Positions 1 to 6,365 of a stretch of DNA of 12,078 bases are shown here, in pieces (position 1 is the stretch's first letter; each line of letters begins with the position of its first letter). The DNA lies in the NCBI GenBank assembly GCA_902826155.1, contig CADEDU010000037.1, forward strand, positions 1 to 12,078, read 5' to 3'. Below the pieces are notes generated by a model. That model was not told the DNA's origin and searched no databases. It was given only the letters and a program-made list of their open reading frames with translations. Source of the stretch: an uncultured beta proteobacterium (lineage in GTDB: Bacteria > Pseudomonadota > Gammaproteobacteria > Burkholderiales > SG8-39). The translations under genes and the position numbers were made by a program.

Positions 1-995
1 GCGATCGATCCGGCACGATCGATCACGATCACACCGCCCGATCCACCCATCGCCACCAACTCACGCATCACGACGTGATGCGCGGCGGCGCGCACCGTCT
101 CGCCGCGATGGCGCACGCGCGCGACGATCTCATGCGCCACTGCGGCGCGGATGAAGAACTCGCCATGTCCGGTCGCCGAAACCGCACAGGCGCGATCGTC
201 GGCGTAGGTGCCGGCGCCGATGACGGGCGAATCGCCGATCCTGCCGGGCCATTTATTGGTACGCCCGCCGGTCGAGGTCGCTGCAGCGAGATTACCGTGC
301 GCATCGAGCGCGACCGCGCCCACAGTGCCGCCATCGTGCTGCGACCTGCGCTTGGCGAGGCTGGGATGCACGTGCGAATGCGAAGGTTCCGTCTGTGAAC
401 GTGCGGCGCTCGCGCGCCGGCGTTCCAATCGCTGCTCGAGTTCCAAGGCCCGCACGCGCTCAGGCGTCTTGAAGTAGTCCGCGGGCATCGTTTCCAGTCC
501 GATCTCGCGCGCGTACGCCTCGGCCGCTGCGAATCCCAGCATCACGTTCGGCGTGCGATCCATCAACGCACGCGCCAGCAGCACCGGATTCTTCACGCTG
601 CTCAAACCGGTCACCGCTCCAGCATGTCGATCGCTGCCACGCATGATCGACGCTTCGAGTTCGACCTCACCACGCGCGTTGAGCACCGATCCGCGACCGG
701 CGTTCAAACACGCCGCGTCCTCAAGCACGACGACTGCGGCCTGCACTGCATCAAGCGCACTGCCACCGTGCGCGAGCACGCTGTGTCCTTCGCGCACCGC
801 GTGTTCGAGCGCATCGCAAACGATGTCGCGATGCGTCTGCGCGCGCTCCGGTGCGAGCAGTGGTGCGGCGCCACCATGCACCACGATCGCGAAGCGATGA
901 GCGTCGGCGCGCTGCGTACGATTCGCACGAGGCACACGGTTCGTTCGTTGCGTTCGATCAGTACTTTTCATGGTGCGTTTCAACGCGCATTTCAT
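1..995 (-). CDS. iaaA: Isoaspartyl peptidase / L-asparaginase, Ntn-hydrolase (C-terminus beyond left edge)
   Basis: This threonine-type Ntn hydrolase removes beta-aspartyl (isoaspartyl) residues from dipeptides and hydrolyses asparagine; the family matures by self-cleavage into alpha and beta subunits. I translated the minus strand by hand, and 331 codons are open with no stop before the edge. The N-terminal core begins with FAIVVHGG (about residues 34-41), followed by HGGSALDAV and LNAGRGSVLN. The cleavage site is in GGTVGAVALD, with Thr224 as the predicted nucleophile. Other residues match E. coli IaaA at a constant offset of 45: Thr242 in STGG, Arg252 and Asp255 in PGRIGD, and Thr275-Gly276 in SATGHGE. 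GGSGG follows near the edge. I chose the ATG at 995 because an AGGA lies about 8 nt upstream; an in-frame ATG at 971 is possible. The N-terminal extension (about 33 residues) and the linker before Thr224 are longer than in E. coli IaaA, and the linker carries HSHVH. The gene is divergent from the lipoprotein gene. Confidence 0.93.
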   Translation of the reverse strand, partial: MKCALKRTMKSTDRTQRTNRVPRANRTQRADAHRFAIVVHGGAAPLLAPERAQTHRDIVCDALEHAVREGHSVLAHGGSALDAVQAAVVVLEDAACLNAGRGSVLNARGEVELEASIMRGSDRHAGAVTGLSSVKNPVLLARALMDRTPNVMLGFAAAEAYAREIGLETMPADYFKTPERVRALELEQRLERRRASAARSQTEPSHSHVHPSLAKRRSQHDGGTVGAVALDAHGNLAAATSTGGRTNKWPGRIGDSPVIGAGTYADDRACAVSATGHGEFFIRAAVAHEIVARVRHRGETVRAAAHHVVMRELVAMGGSGGVIVIDRAGSI

Positions 996-1179
996 CGACC
1001 CAATCCTGCCGTTCGTCGTCGCGACCACTTGTCGGAGCAGGTGCGCCGTCGGATGAGATACGCGCGGTCCGCTGGAGGATGCGGTGAATCGCGATGTTAG
1101 GATCGTTCATCCCCGTCTTGCATCTGCGCCGCATTGCGCCGCGCGCACATTCTCACTCGCCGCATTCACGATCGTCTCG
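996..1179. other. Divergent intergenic region between the asparaginase and lipoprotein genes
   Basis: This spacer must hold the promoters of both flanking genes unless the lipoprotein starts at the upstream GTG (1084), in which case it shrinks to 88 bp. I see no convincing -35/-10 pair, operator or RNA gene. The only clear signal is the purine-rich ribosome-binding sequence at 1074-1078, annotated separately. Confidence 0.5.
1074..1078 (+). promoter_or_regulatory. Strong Shine-Dalgarno-like GGAGG pointing at a GTG start (1084)
   Basis: GGAGG lies 5 nt before an in-frame GTG at 1084, a good ribosome-binding geometry. Starting there adds 32 residues before the lipoprotein signal peptide. The downstream ATG at 1180 has the proper signal-peptide geometry but no visible Shine-Dalgarno sequence. 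The two lines of evidence conflict, so the start of the lipoprotein gene remains open. Confidence 0.45.
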
Positions 1180-2223
1180 ATGAAAGCTCGTTCGTTCATT
1201 CCGGTGTTGTTGTCGCTTGCATTGTCCGCGTGTCTGGGCGGCGGTGGCGGCGGCGACTCGACCACAGCGGTCGCTGCACCGACTACGAACACCGGCGCGA
1301 GCACGACGGCTACGCCTGCACCGAATGGACAAACCGCCGTCACCAACGGCTCCACGCCATCGGGCTCGACCAGTCTGTCCTCGTCGAGCGGCTTGTACGA
1401 TCGCACACCCATCATCGATAGCTGCGACGCCGGCCTGCTGAAGATGAGCGACAAGCAGGCGGTGCTCACCGAATTCAACGCGGTGCGAGCGCTGCATCGG
1501 CTACCGCCGGTGATCTACGACTCGAGTGCCGACATCTACACGCAGAAATCCGCGCTCATCGGTGTGGCCAATGCGCAGCTCACGCACACGCCGGCAACCA
1601 GCATGTTCTGCTACTCCGATGAAGGCGCGCAGGGCAGCGGACAGAGCAATCTGTTTCTCGCCGGCGGCTACACGCCCACTTCGACGGAGAGCATCGCCCG
1701 CTTCCTGATCGATGACAACGTCGCCTCGCTCGGCCATCGCCGCTGGGTACTGCATCCGTTCCTGTCGCAGACCTCGTTCGGCCGCGTCGACGGGCAGCCG
1801 CGCACGGGCAGCACGCTGCGCCATACCGCGACGTCGTTGCGGGTGCTTGGTTACCCAGATGCGAACCTGTCCGGCAACGACATCAACTACATCGCCTATC
1901 CGGAAGGCAACTATCCGGCGAAGTACTTCAAGCACGGCTGGTTCATGTCGTTCTCGGTGCTGGCCGACAAGGGCAGCACGTTCGCCAACGGACAGAGCGC
2001 GGTGAGCTTCAACGGCGCGACGATCCAGGTGACCAACGCGGGCGGCACGGCTCTCGCCGTCAGCGAGCAAAGCGCGAACTACGCGGGCTTCGGCTTGCCG
2101 AACGTCGTGCAGTGGAAAGTGGCTGGCACGCAGAGCAACGTCGACTACACCGTGCGTATCGGCAACGTCACCGTTGGCGGCCAGGCGCGCAACTACCAGT
2201 ACACGTTCAAGGTCGTTCCTTAA
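1180..2223 (+). CDS. CAP-domain (SCP-like) lipoprotein
   Basis: The 347-residue product starts with a lipoprotein signal peptide: MKAR, a hydrophobic run, then the lipobox LSAC with Cys18 as the lipidation site. The residue after Cys is Leu, not Asp, so outer-membrane sorting is expected. A Gly6 stretch and a Ser/Thr/Ala/Pro-rich tether (about residues 20-75) follow. The globular part resembles bacterial CAP domains: LTEFNAVRALHRLP (from about residue 96), QLTHTP, and the hallmark GHRRWVLHP with His186. About 90 C-terminal residues look beta-rich and may form a separate domain. Bacterial CAP lipoproteins mostly have unknown roles, and a catalytic activity is not established. I chose the ATG at 1180 from the signal peptide; the frame is open upstream to a GTG at 1084 with a strong ribosome-binding site. 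Its last 17 bp overlap the end of hyuB on the other strand. Nothing links it functionally to the neighbouring catabolic genes. Confidence 0.85.
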   Translation: MKARSFIPVLLSLALSACLGGGGGGDSTTAVAAPTTNTGASTTATPAPNGQTAVTNGSTPSGSTSLSSSSGLYDRTPIIDSCDAGLLKMSDKQAVLTEFNAVRALHRLPPVIYDSSADIYTQKSALIGVANAQLTHTPATSMFCYSDEGAQGSGQSNLFLAGGYTPTSTESIARFLIDDNVASLGHRRWVLHPFLSQTSFGRVDGQPRTGSTLRHTATSLRVLGYPDANLSGNDINYIAYPEGNYPAKYFKHGWFMSFSVLADKGSTFANGQSAVSFNGATIQVTNAGGTALAVSEQSANYAGFGLPNVVQWKVAGTQSNVDYTVRIGNVTVGGQARNYQYTFKVVP

Positions 2224-4006
2224 ACGTTCCCGTCGCCGCGCGCCGGCGCCGCGTCGCCTCGACGTCCACCATGCCGTCGGCATCAAGCACCGCGCCGTAT
2301 ACATCGCGCGCCTGCGCCGCACTCACGTAGCCCTGCTTCACGTCATGCGCGAGGCTCGCCGGATCGCGTTTCTCCGGCGCCCCAAAGCCACCGCCGCCGC
2401 CGGTGCGGATGATGTACGCATCGCCCGGTTTGATCCGCCGCAGCAGCACCTTCGCATTCGGAAAATCGTTCTGCTCGACACCATCGGTGCGCAGCGCCAC
2501 CTGATTGCCCAAACCGCTGTGTCCGCCGGCCAGCCCCCACGGTGCGCAGTGCACGCGATCGACCTGGATGTTGAAGTTGACCGCTGAGCGCGCGCGCATC
2601 ACTTGCTCGGTGCCTAATCCGCCGCGATAAGTACCAGCGCCGCCCGAATCCGGCCTGAGCGCGTGCCGTTCGAACATGATCGGAAACTTGGCTTCCACCT
2701 GCTCGACCGGGCTGTTGTGCGTATCGCCGTCATTCAACGCCACGACCGCGCTCATGCCGTCTTCGTTGTACTTCGCACCCCAGCCGCCACCCGAAGGGCC
2801 GGAGCTGGCGATGAACAGGCGTCCGTCCTTGGGCGAGATGCCGTTCACCATCGCCACGCCCAAGTCGGCGAAGTGCGCGGCGATGGTCCGTTCCGGGATG
2901 GCTTTCTCCATCGCGCGGAACACGGTGTCGATGATCGTCATCGGGTAGGTCATCCACCAGCGCATCGCCGCAGGCTTGATGGCCGACACGATCGTGCCCG
3001 GCGGGACGATCACCTTGAGCGCACGCAGACTGCCGTCGTTGATCGGGTAGTCCGTCGGTGAGGTGAGGCACTTGTAGGCGACCTGCGCGCACGAGATGCC
3101 GGTGCTGGGTCCGGAGTTGTAGAAGCCGCGCACCTGCGCGCTCACATCGGAAAGATCGACGGTCATCTCGTCGCCTTGCTTGATGACTTTGACTTTGATC
3201 GGTATGCGCTTGCCGATCTCGACGCCGTCGTCGTCCATGAACGACTCGGCCTCGTACACGCCGTCCGGAATCGTGCGGGTGCGCGCGCGTGCCGCGGCCT
3301 CGGACTGATCCATGATGTTGCGGATGGCATCGAGCACCGGCTCGCGACCGTAGCGATCGAGCAGTTCGGTGAAGCGCCGCTCACCGGTGGTGACCGCGAT
3401 GATCTGCGCGCGCAGATCGCCCATCGCGCGCTCCGGGATGCGCACGTTGTTGCGGATGATGTCGACCAGATCCTGGTTGATCACGCCGGCCTTGCGGTAC
3501 TTCACGATCGGCACCTGGATGCCTTCGGCGTAGATGTCGGTGGTGATGCCGCCCAACGTGCCGCCGACGTCGGGCCAATGCGCCATGCAACACGCAAAGG
3601 CCGTGAGCTTGCGGTCGTGGAAGATCGGGATGCTGAAGGTGAAGTGGTGCAGATGGCTGCCGGTGATGTACGCGTCGTTGGTGACCAGGATGTCGCCCGG
3701 CTCGATGCCATCGGGCCCGAATTTGTCGAGCTTGGCGCGAATCGTGTTCGACATGCCGCGGATGAAGCTGGGCAGCCCCAGGCCGATCGAGACCGTCTCG
3801 CCCTTCGCGGTGAACAACCCCACGGTGAAATCGAGCGCCTCGTAGATGATCATGTTGTAGGCGGTGCGCATGAGGTTCGACTTCATCTCCTCGGTCACCG
3901 CGAGCACGCCGTTGCGCACGATCTCGGTGAGCACCGCATCGGCTTTGTTGGAAGCGCGCTTCGTACTCTTGCCGTTGCGCTTGTTCGATCCTCGCTTGGT
4001 GCTCAC
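2207..4006 (-). CDS. hyuB: HyuB: hydantoinase B / oxoprolinase / acetone carboxylase alpha-like subunit
   Basis: The 599-residue protein is the usual partner of HyuA in ATP-dependent enzymes that open hydantoins, 5-oxoproline or lactams, or that carboxylate ketones. The N-terminus is Lys/Arg/Ser-rich (about 20 residues), then the family core begins at VLTEIVRNGV. Family features are GDILVTNDAY, SHLHHFTF (His118, His121), MAHWPDVGG (His143), EGIQVP, SGPSGGGWGAK, GGAGTYRGGLG, the glycine-rich RTGGGGGFGAP and the C-terminal DVKQGYVSAAQARDVYG. The start is GTG at 4006. It overlaps the hyuA stop in a GTGA junction, and GGAGG (rc of 4012-4016) sits 5 nt upstream, so translation is probably coupled to hyuA. 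The His118 to His143 spacing of 25 matches the metal-binding pair I recall from acetone carboxylase, but the usual Asp three residues after the first His is His121 here. The exact substrate cannot be assigned. The 3' end overlaps the lipoprotein gene by 17 bp. Confidence 0.93.
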   Translation of the reverse strand: MSTKRGSNKRNGKSTKRASNKADAVLTEIVRNGVLAVTEEMKSNLMRTAYNMIIYEALDFTVGLFTAKGETVSIGLGLPSFIRGMSNTIRAKLDKFGPDGIEPGDILVTNDAYITGSHLHHFTFSIPIFHDRKLTAFACCMAHWPDVGGTLGGITTDIYAEGIQVPIVKYRKAGVINQDLVDIIRNNVRIPERAMGDLRAQIIAVTTGERRFTELLDRYGREPVLDAIRNIMDQSEAAARARTRTIPDGVYEAESFMDDDGVEIGKRIPIKVKVIKQGDEMTVDLSDVSAQVRGFYNSGPSTGISCAQVAYKCLTSPTDYPINDGSLRALKVIVPPGTIVSAIKPAAMRWWMTYPMTIIDTVFRAMEKAIPERTIAAHFADLGVAMVNGISPKDGRLFIASSGPSGGGWGAKYNEDGMSAVVALNDGDTHNSPVEQVEAKFPIMFERHALRPDSGGAGTYRGGLGTEQVMRARSAVNFNIQVDRVHCAPWGLAGGHSGLGNQVALRTDGVEQNDFPNAKVLLRRIKPGDAYIIRTGGGGGFGAPEKRDPASLAHDVKQGYVSAAQARDVYGAVLDADGMVDVEATRRRRAATGTFKERP

Positions 4007-6120
4007 GCTCGCCTCCGTCCAACTTCGATGATCAAATTGCCGAATGCATCGACCCGACCGTGATCACCGGGCAGCAATACCGTGGTCGACGCGTATTCCT
4101 CGATCAGCGCCGGTCCGTCGATGCGGTTGCCGGCTCGCAACGCATCACGCGCGTAGGTCGGTGTGGCCACCGCTCGCCCGGCTTCGCTGAAGTACACCTT
4201 GCGCGTACCGCGCTGCGCGCTGCGCACCACCGCGCGACCGCCGCTGTCGATGCGTTCGAGCGCGGGCTTGTTCAGCACGCCGGTCACCGCAACGCGCAGA
4301 CTCACGATCTCGGCCGGCTCGTCGGGTGCGCAGGTGCCGTAGCGCACCTGATGCACTTCGTCGAAGTGATGCTTGATCGCATCGCGATCGCGCCGCTTGA
4401 ACACTTCGGGCGAGAGATCCACCGTCACCGGATGCTCCTGGCCGACGTAGCGCATGTCGGCGGCATAACCGATGGTCACGCGCCGTGCCTTGACGCGGCT
4501 GCGCGCCAGCGCCTGTTTGCCCTCGGCGATGAGCGTGCGGTACACCGCCTCGAGATCCTTGAACGACACTTCAGCCAGTCGGCAAAACCACGTTCGCACA
4601 TAGTCGTAGCGCAGATCGGCATGCAGCATGCCGAATGCGCAGAAGTGTCCGGGCGCACGGGGCACGATGAGTTGGCTCATGCCGATCTCGCGCGCGATGG
4701 CCGAGGCGTGCAACGGCCCGGCGCCGCCGTAGGCGATCAACGGAAAGGCAGCCGCATCGAGTCCACGTTCGGTCGACACACCTTTGACCGCGTACGACAT
4801 CGTCGTCGCGGCGATGCGCAGGACGCCCTCGGCGGCGCGCGTGATGTCCATCCCGAGTGGTTTGGCGATGCGATCGTGGATTGCCCGTTGCGCGCGCGAC
4901 AGATCGAGCTGCATCTCGCCACCGAGAAAACGATCGACGCCAAGCCGGCCCAGCACGAGGTTCGCGTCCGTCACCGTGGGCTGATCGCCGCCTAACCCGT
5001 AGCACGCCGGGCCCGGATCAGCGCCCGCGCTTTGCGGCCCCACGCGCAACGCGCCGCTGGCATCGACGCTGGCGATGCTGCCGCCGCCGGTACCGACTTC
5101 GAACACATCCACCATCGGGATCTGCACCGGCAGCGCCTGGTTGTACCCGCCCACCAGTGCGAGATTGGTAGTGAGCACGTGACCGCGATAGATCACGCCG
5201 GCTTTCGCCGTGGTGCCGCCCATGTCGAACGCGACCGCATTCTCCAGTTGCAGCTCGCGGCATAGCGCCTGCGCGCCGACCACACCTGCCGCCGGCCCTG
5301 ATTCGAGCATGCGCACGCATTCGGATTGCGCCTGATGCGACTCGTACAGCCCGCCGGTCGATTGCACCAGCAGGAACGATCCACCGAAGCCGGCGTTCTT
5401 CAGGTGCGCATCGATGCCGCCGACGTAGCGGCTGACCTTGGGGCCGATGAACGCGTTGGCCACCACGGTAGAGCAGCGCTCGAACTCGCGGTATTCCTGC
5501 GAGAGTTCGTGCGAGGCGGTGACGAACGCGTGCGGCAGACGCGCCCGCACGATCGCCTTCACGCGCTGCTCGTGCGCCGGATTCACATAGCAGTGCAACA
5601 GCAGGATAGCCACGGCCTCGATGCGTTCGGCGACCAGCCGATCGCACGCTGCGTGCACGCTGGCTTCATCGAGCGGAATGTGCACGTCGCCCTCGGCGGT
5701 GAGCCGTTCGCGCACTTCGAACCGCAGCGCACGCTCGACCAGCGGCACGTGCTTTCGGAAAAACAGGTTGTACGCGTCGGGCCGGTTGATGCGGCCGATC
5801 TCGTAGATGTCGCGAAAGCCCTCGGTGATCAGCAGCGCGGTGCGCGCGCCGGTGCGCTCCAGCATCGTGTTGATGGCGATCGTCGAGCCATGCAGGAACA
5901 GCCGCGCCTGGTCGTAGCGGGTACCGGCGCGGTCCACGCCGTGCGAGATGCCGTCGACCAGATTGGTGGGCGTCGACAGCGCCTTGCCCAGCAGCAACCG
6001 GCCGGTCTTCTCTTCGAACGCGGCGACGTCGGTGAAGGTACCGCCGATGTCGGCGGCGAGGCGGGTCGACGTCGGTGCGCGGGCACGCGATCGGTTTGTT
6101 GCAGCGCGTTGAACAGTCAT
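4003..6120 (-). CDS. hyuA: HyuA: hydantoinase A / oxoprolinase / acetone carboxylase beta-like subunit
   Basis: The 705-residue protein has the ASKHA-type ATP-binding fold of HyuA, which activates the carbonyl or lactam substrate by phosphorylation for HyuB to process. Sequence marks are the N-terminal phosphate loop ADIGGTFTDV (from about residue 23), HGSTIAINTMLERTGA, the segment with QEYREFER, VQSTGG, ESGPAAGVVGA, the second phosphate loop AFDMGGTTAK, GTGGGSIA, SAGADPGPACYG, and AYGGAGPLHA. The C-terminal part ends with EEYASTTVLLPGD, typical of the family. I chose the ATG at 6120, which leaves about 20 residues before the fold; no other in-frame start is closer, but no clear Shine-Dalgarno sequence precedes it. 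It is the first gene of a hyuA-hyuB operon, overlapping hyuB by 4 nt, and is divergent from the importer operon. Hydantoin, N-methylhydantoin, 5-oxoproline, caprolactam and acetophenone-type substrates are all possible. Its role as an ATPase subunit is secure; its substrate is not. Confidence 0.94.
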   Translation of the reverse strand: MTVQRAATNRSRARAPTSTRLAADIGGTFTDVAAFEEKTGRLLLGKALSTPTNLVDGISHGVDRAGTRYDQARLFLHGSTIAINTMLERTGARTALLITEGFRDIYEIGRINRPDAYNLFFRKHVPLVERALRFEVRERLTAEGDVHIPLDEASVHAACDRLVAERIEAVAILLLHCYVNPAHEQRVKAIVRARLPHAFVTASHELSQEYREFERCSTVVANAFIGPKVSRYVGGIDAHLKNAGFGGSFLLVQSTGGLYESHQAQSECVRMLESGPAAGVVGAQALCRELQLENAVAFDMGGTTAKAGVIYRGHVLTTNLALVGGYNQALPVQIPMVDVFEVGTGGGSIASVDASGALRVGPQSAGADPGPACYGLGGDQPTVTDANLVLGRLGVDRFLGGEMQLDLSRAQRAIHDRIAKPLGMDITRAAEGVLRIAATTMSYAVKGVSTERGLDAAAFPLIAYGGAGPLHASAIAREIGMSQLIVPRAPGHFCAFGMLHADLRYDYVRTWFCRLAEVSFKDLEAVYRTLIAEGKQALARSRVKARRVTIGYAADMRYVGQEHPVTVDLSPEVFKRRDRDAIKHHFDEVHQVRYGTCAPDEPAEIVSLRVAVTGVLNKPALERIDSGGRAVVRSAQRGTRKVYFSEAGRAVATPTYARDALRAGNRIDGPALIEEYASTTVLLPGDHGRVDAFGNLIIEVGRRRA

Positions 6121-6143
6121 TGTGATTGCTGATCGAGCAGAAC

Positions 6144-6199
6144 AGGCGGCGAAGGAGGATCGGCGAAGGGAGATCGGCAAAGCGGGATCGGCGAGGCGG
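6144..6199. repeat. Degenerate 14-bp tandem repeat, about four units
   Basis: Units are at 6144-6157, 6158-6171, 6172-6185 and 6186-6199. The last three begin GATCGGC; units two and three match at 11 of 14 positions, and units three and four at 12 of 14. The first unit is weaker, matching the second at 9 of 14. The array begins 24 bp upstream of the hyuA ATG, so it may lie in the hyuA leader or promoter. The 14-bp period is not a multiple of three, so it is not a coding repeat. Confidence 0.7.
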
Positions 6200-6240
6200 G
6201 GCGAATCTAACCGAGTTCAGCGCCGGCGCGCGGACACCAC

Positions 6241-6272
6241 GGGGATCGCCGCAATCGGGGATCGCCGGAATC
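6241..6272. repeat. Tandem duplication of a 16-bp unit
   Basis: GGGGATCGCCGCAATC (6241-6256) is followed directly by GGGGATCGCCGGAATC (6257-6272), identical at 15 of 16 positions. It shares the GATCG core with the 14-bp repeats about 40 bp to the left. It lies in the divergent promoter region and could be a paired binding site or simple replication slippage. Confidence 0.75.
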
Positions 6273-6313
6273 GCTTCGTCCTGCTACAGTCAAAGCGTTA
6301 CTACGTCTTTAGA

Positions 6314-6332
6314 TGTACGAGCTTTTCGTACA
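6314..6332. promoter_or_regulatory. Perfect 19-bp hyphenated palindrome, candidate operator
   Basis: TGTACGA (6314-6320), a GCTTT spacer and TCGTACA (6326-6332) form a perfect 7-bp inverted repeat. Its right end is 33 bp before the binding-protein ATG. The size and symmetry suit a dimeric repressor or activator site. It could instead be a small hairpin in the mRNA leader. No cognate regulator gene is in the window. Confidence 0.5.
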
Positions 6333-6355
6333 CGCCAAGTGGCCACGAGTGCCAA

Positions 6356-6361
6356 AGGAGG
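6356..6361 (+). promoter_or_regulatory. Near-consensus ribosome-binding site AGGAGG for the binding-protein gene
   Basis: AGGAGG ends 4 nt before the ATG at 6366. It fixes this start over the long in-frame upstream extension and suggests high expression, as expected for the binding protein of an importer. Confidence 0.85.
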
Positions 6362-6365
6362 AAGC

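Larger units (their letters stand above)
6121..6365. promoter_or_regulatory. Divergent control region between hyuA and the ABC importer operon
   Basis: This 245-bp region must serve hyuAB leftward and the importer operon rightward. It holds a degenerate 14-bp tandem repeat, a 2 x 16-bp tandem repeat, a 19-bp hyphenated palindrome and a strong ribosome-binding site, each annotated separately. A minus-strand TTGACT (6293-6288) could be a -35 for hyuA, and TACAGT or TTAGAT could be plus-strand -10 elements, but none has a good partner at 16-18 bp. The layout fits one regulator acting on both operons; that is inference. Confidence 0.6.

Noticed and set aside
1..32. Repeated GATCGATC-like sequence at the left edge
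   Set aside because: It encodes a well-matched part of the asparaginase (VIVIDRAGSI), so codon choice explains the repetition.
704..937. Minus-strand open frame of 77 codons in the asparaginase region
   Set aside because: It is out of frame with the real gene, whose translation matches the isoaspartyl peptidase family over the full segment.
1501..2322. Long minus-strand open frame opposite the lipoprotein gene
   Set aside because: It is Arg/Ala-rich, has no recognisable motif and lies opposite a well-supported coding sequence, as expected in GC-rich DNA.
3176..4063. Long plus-strand open frame opposite hyuB
   Set aside because: The composition is typical of an antisense shadow (Asp/His/Arg-rich), and hyuB has clear family motifs in the same stretch.
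6126..6365. In-frame N-terminal extension of the binding protein
   Set aside because: The strong AGGAGG and the signal peptide place the start at 6366. The upstream translation runs through tandem repeats and has no protein-like features.
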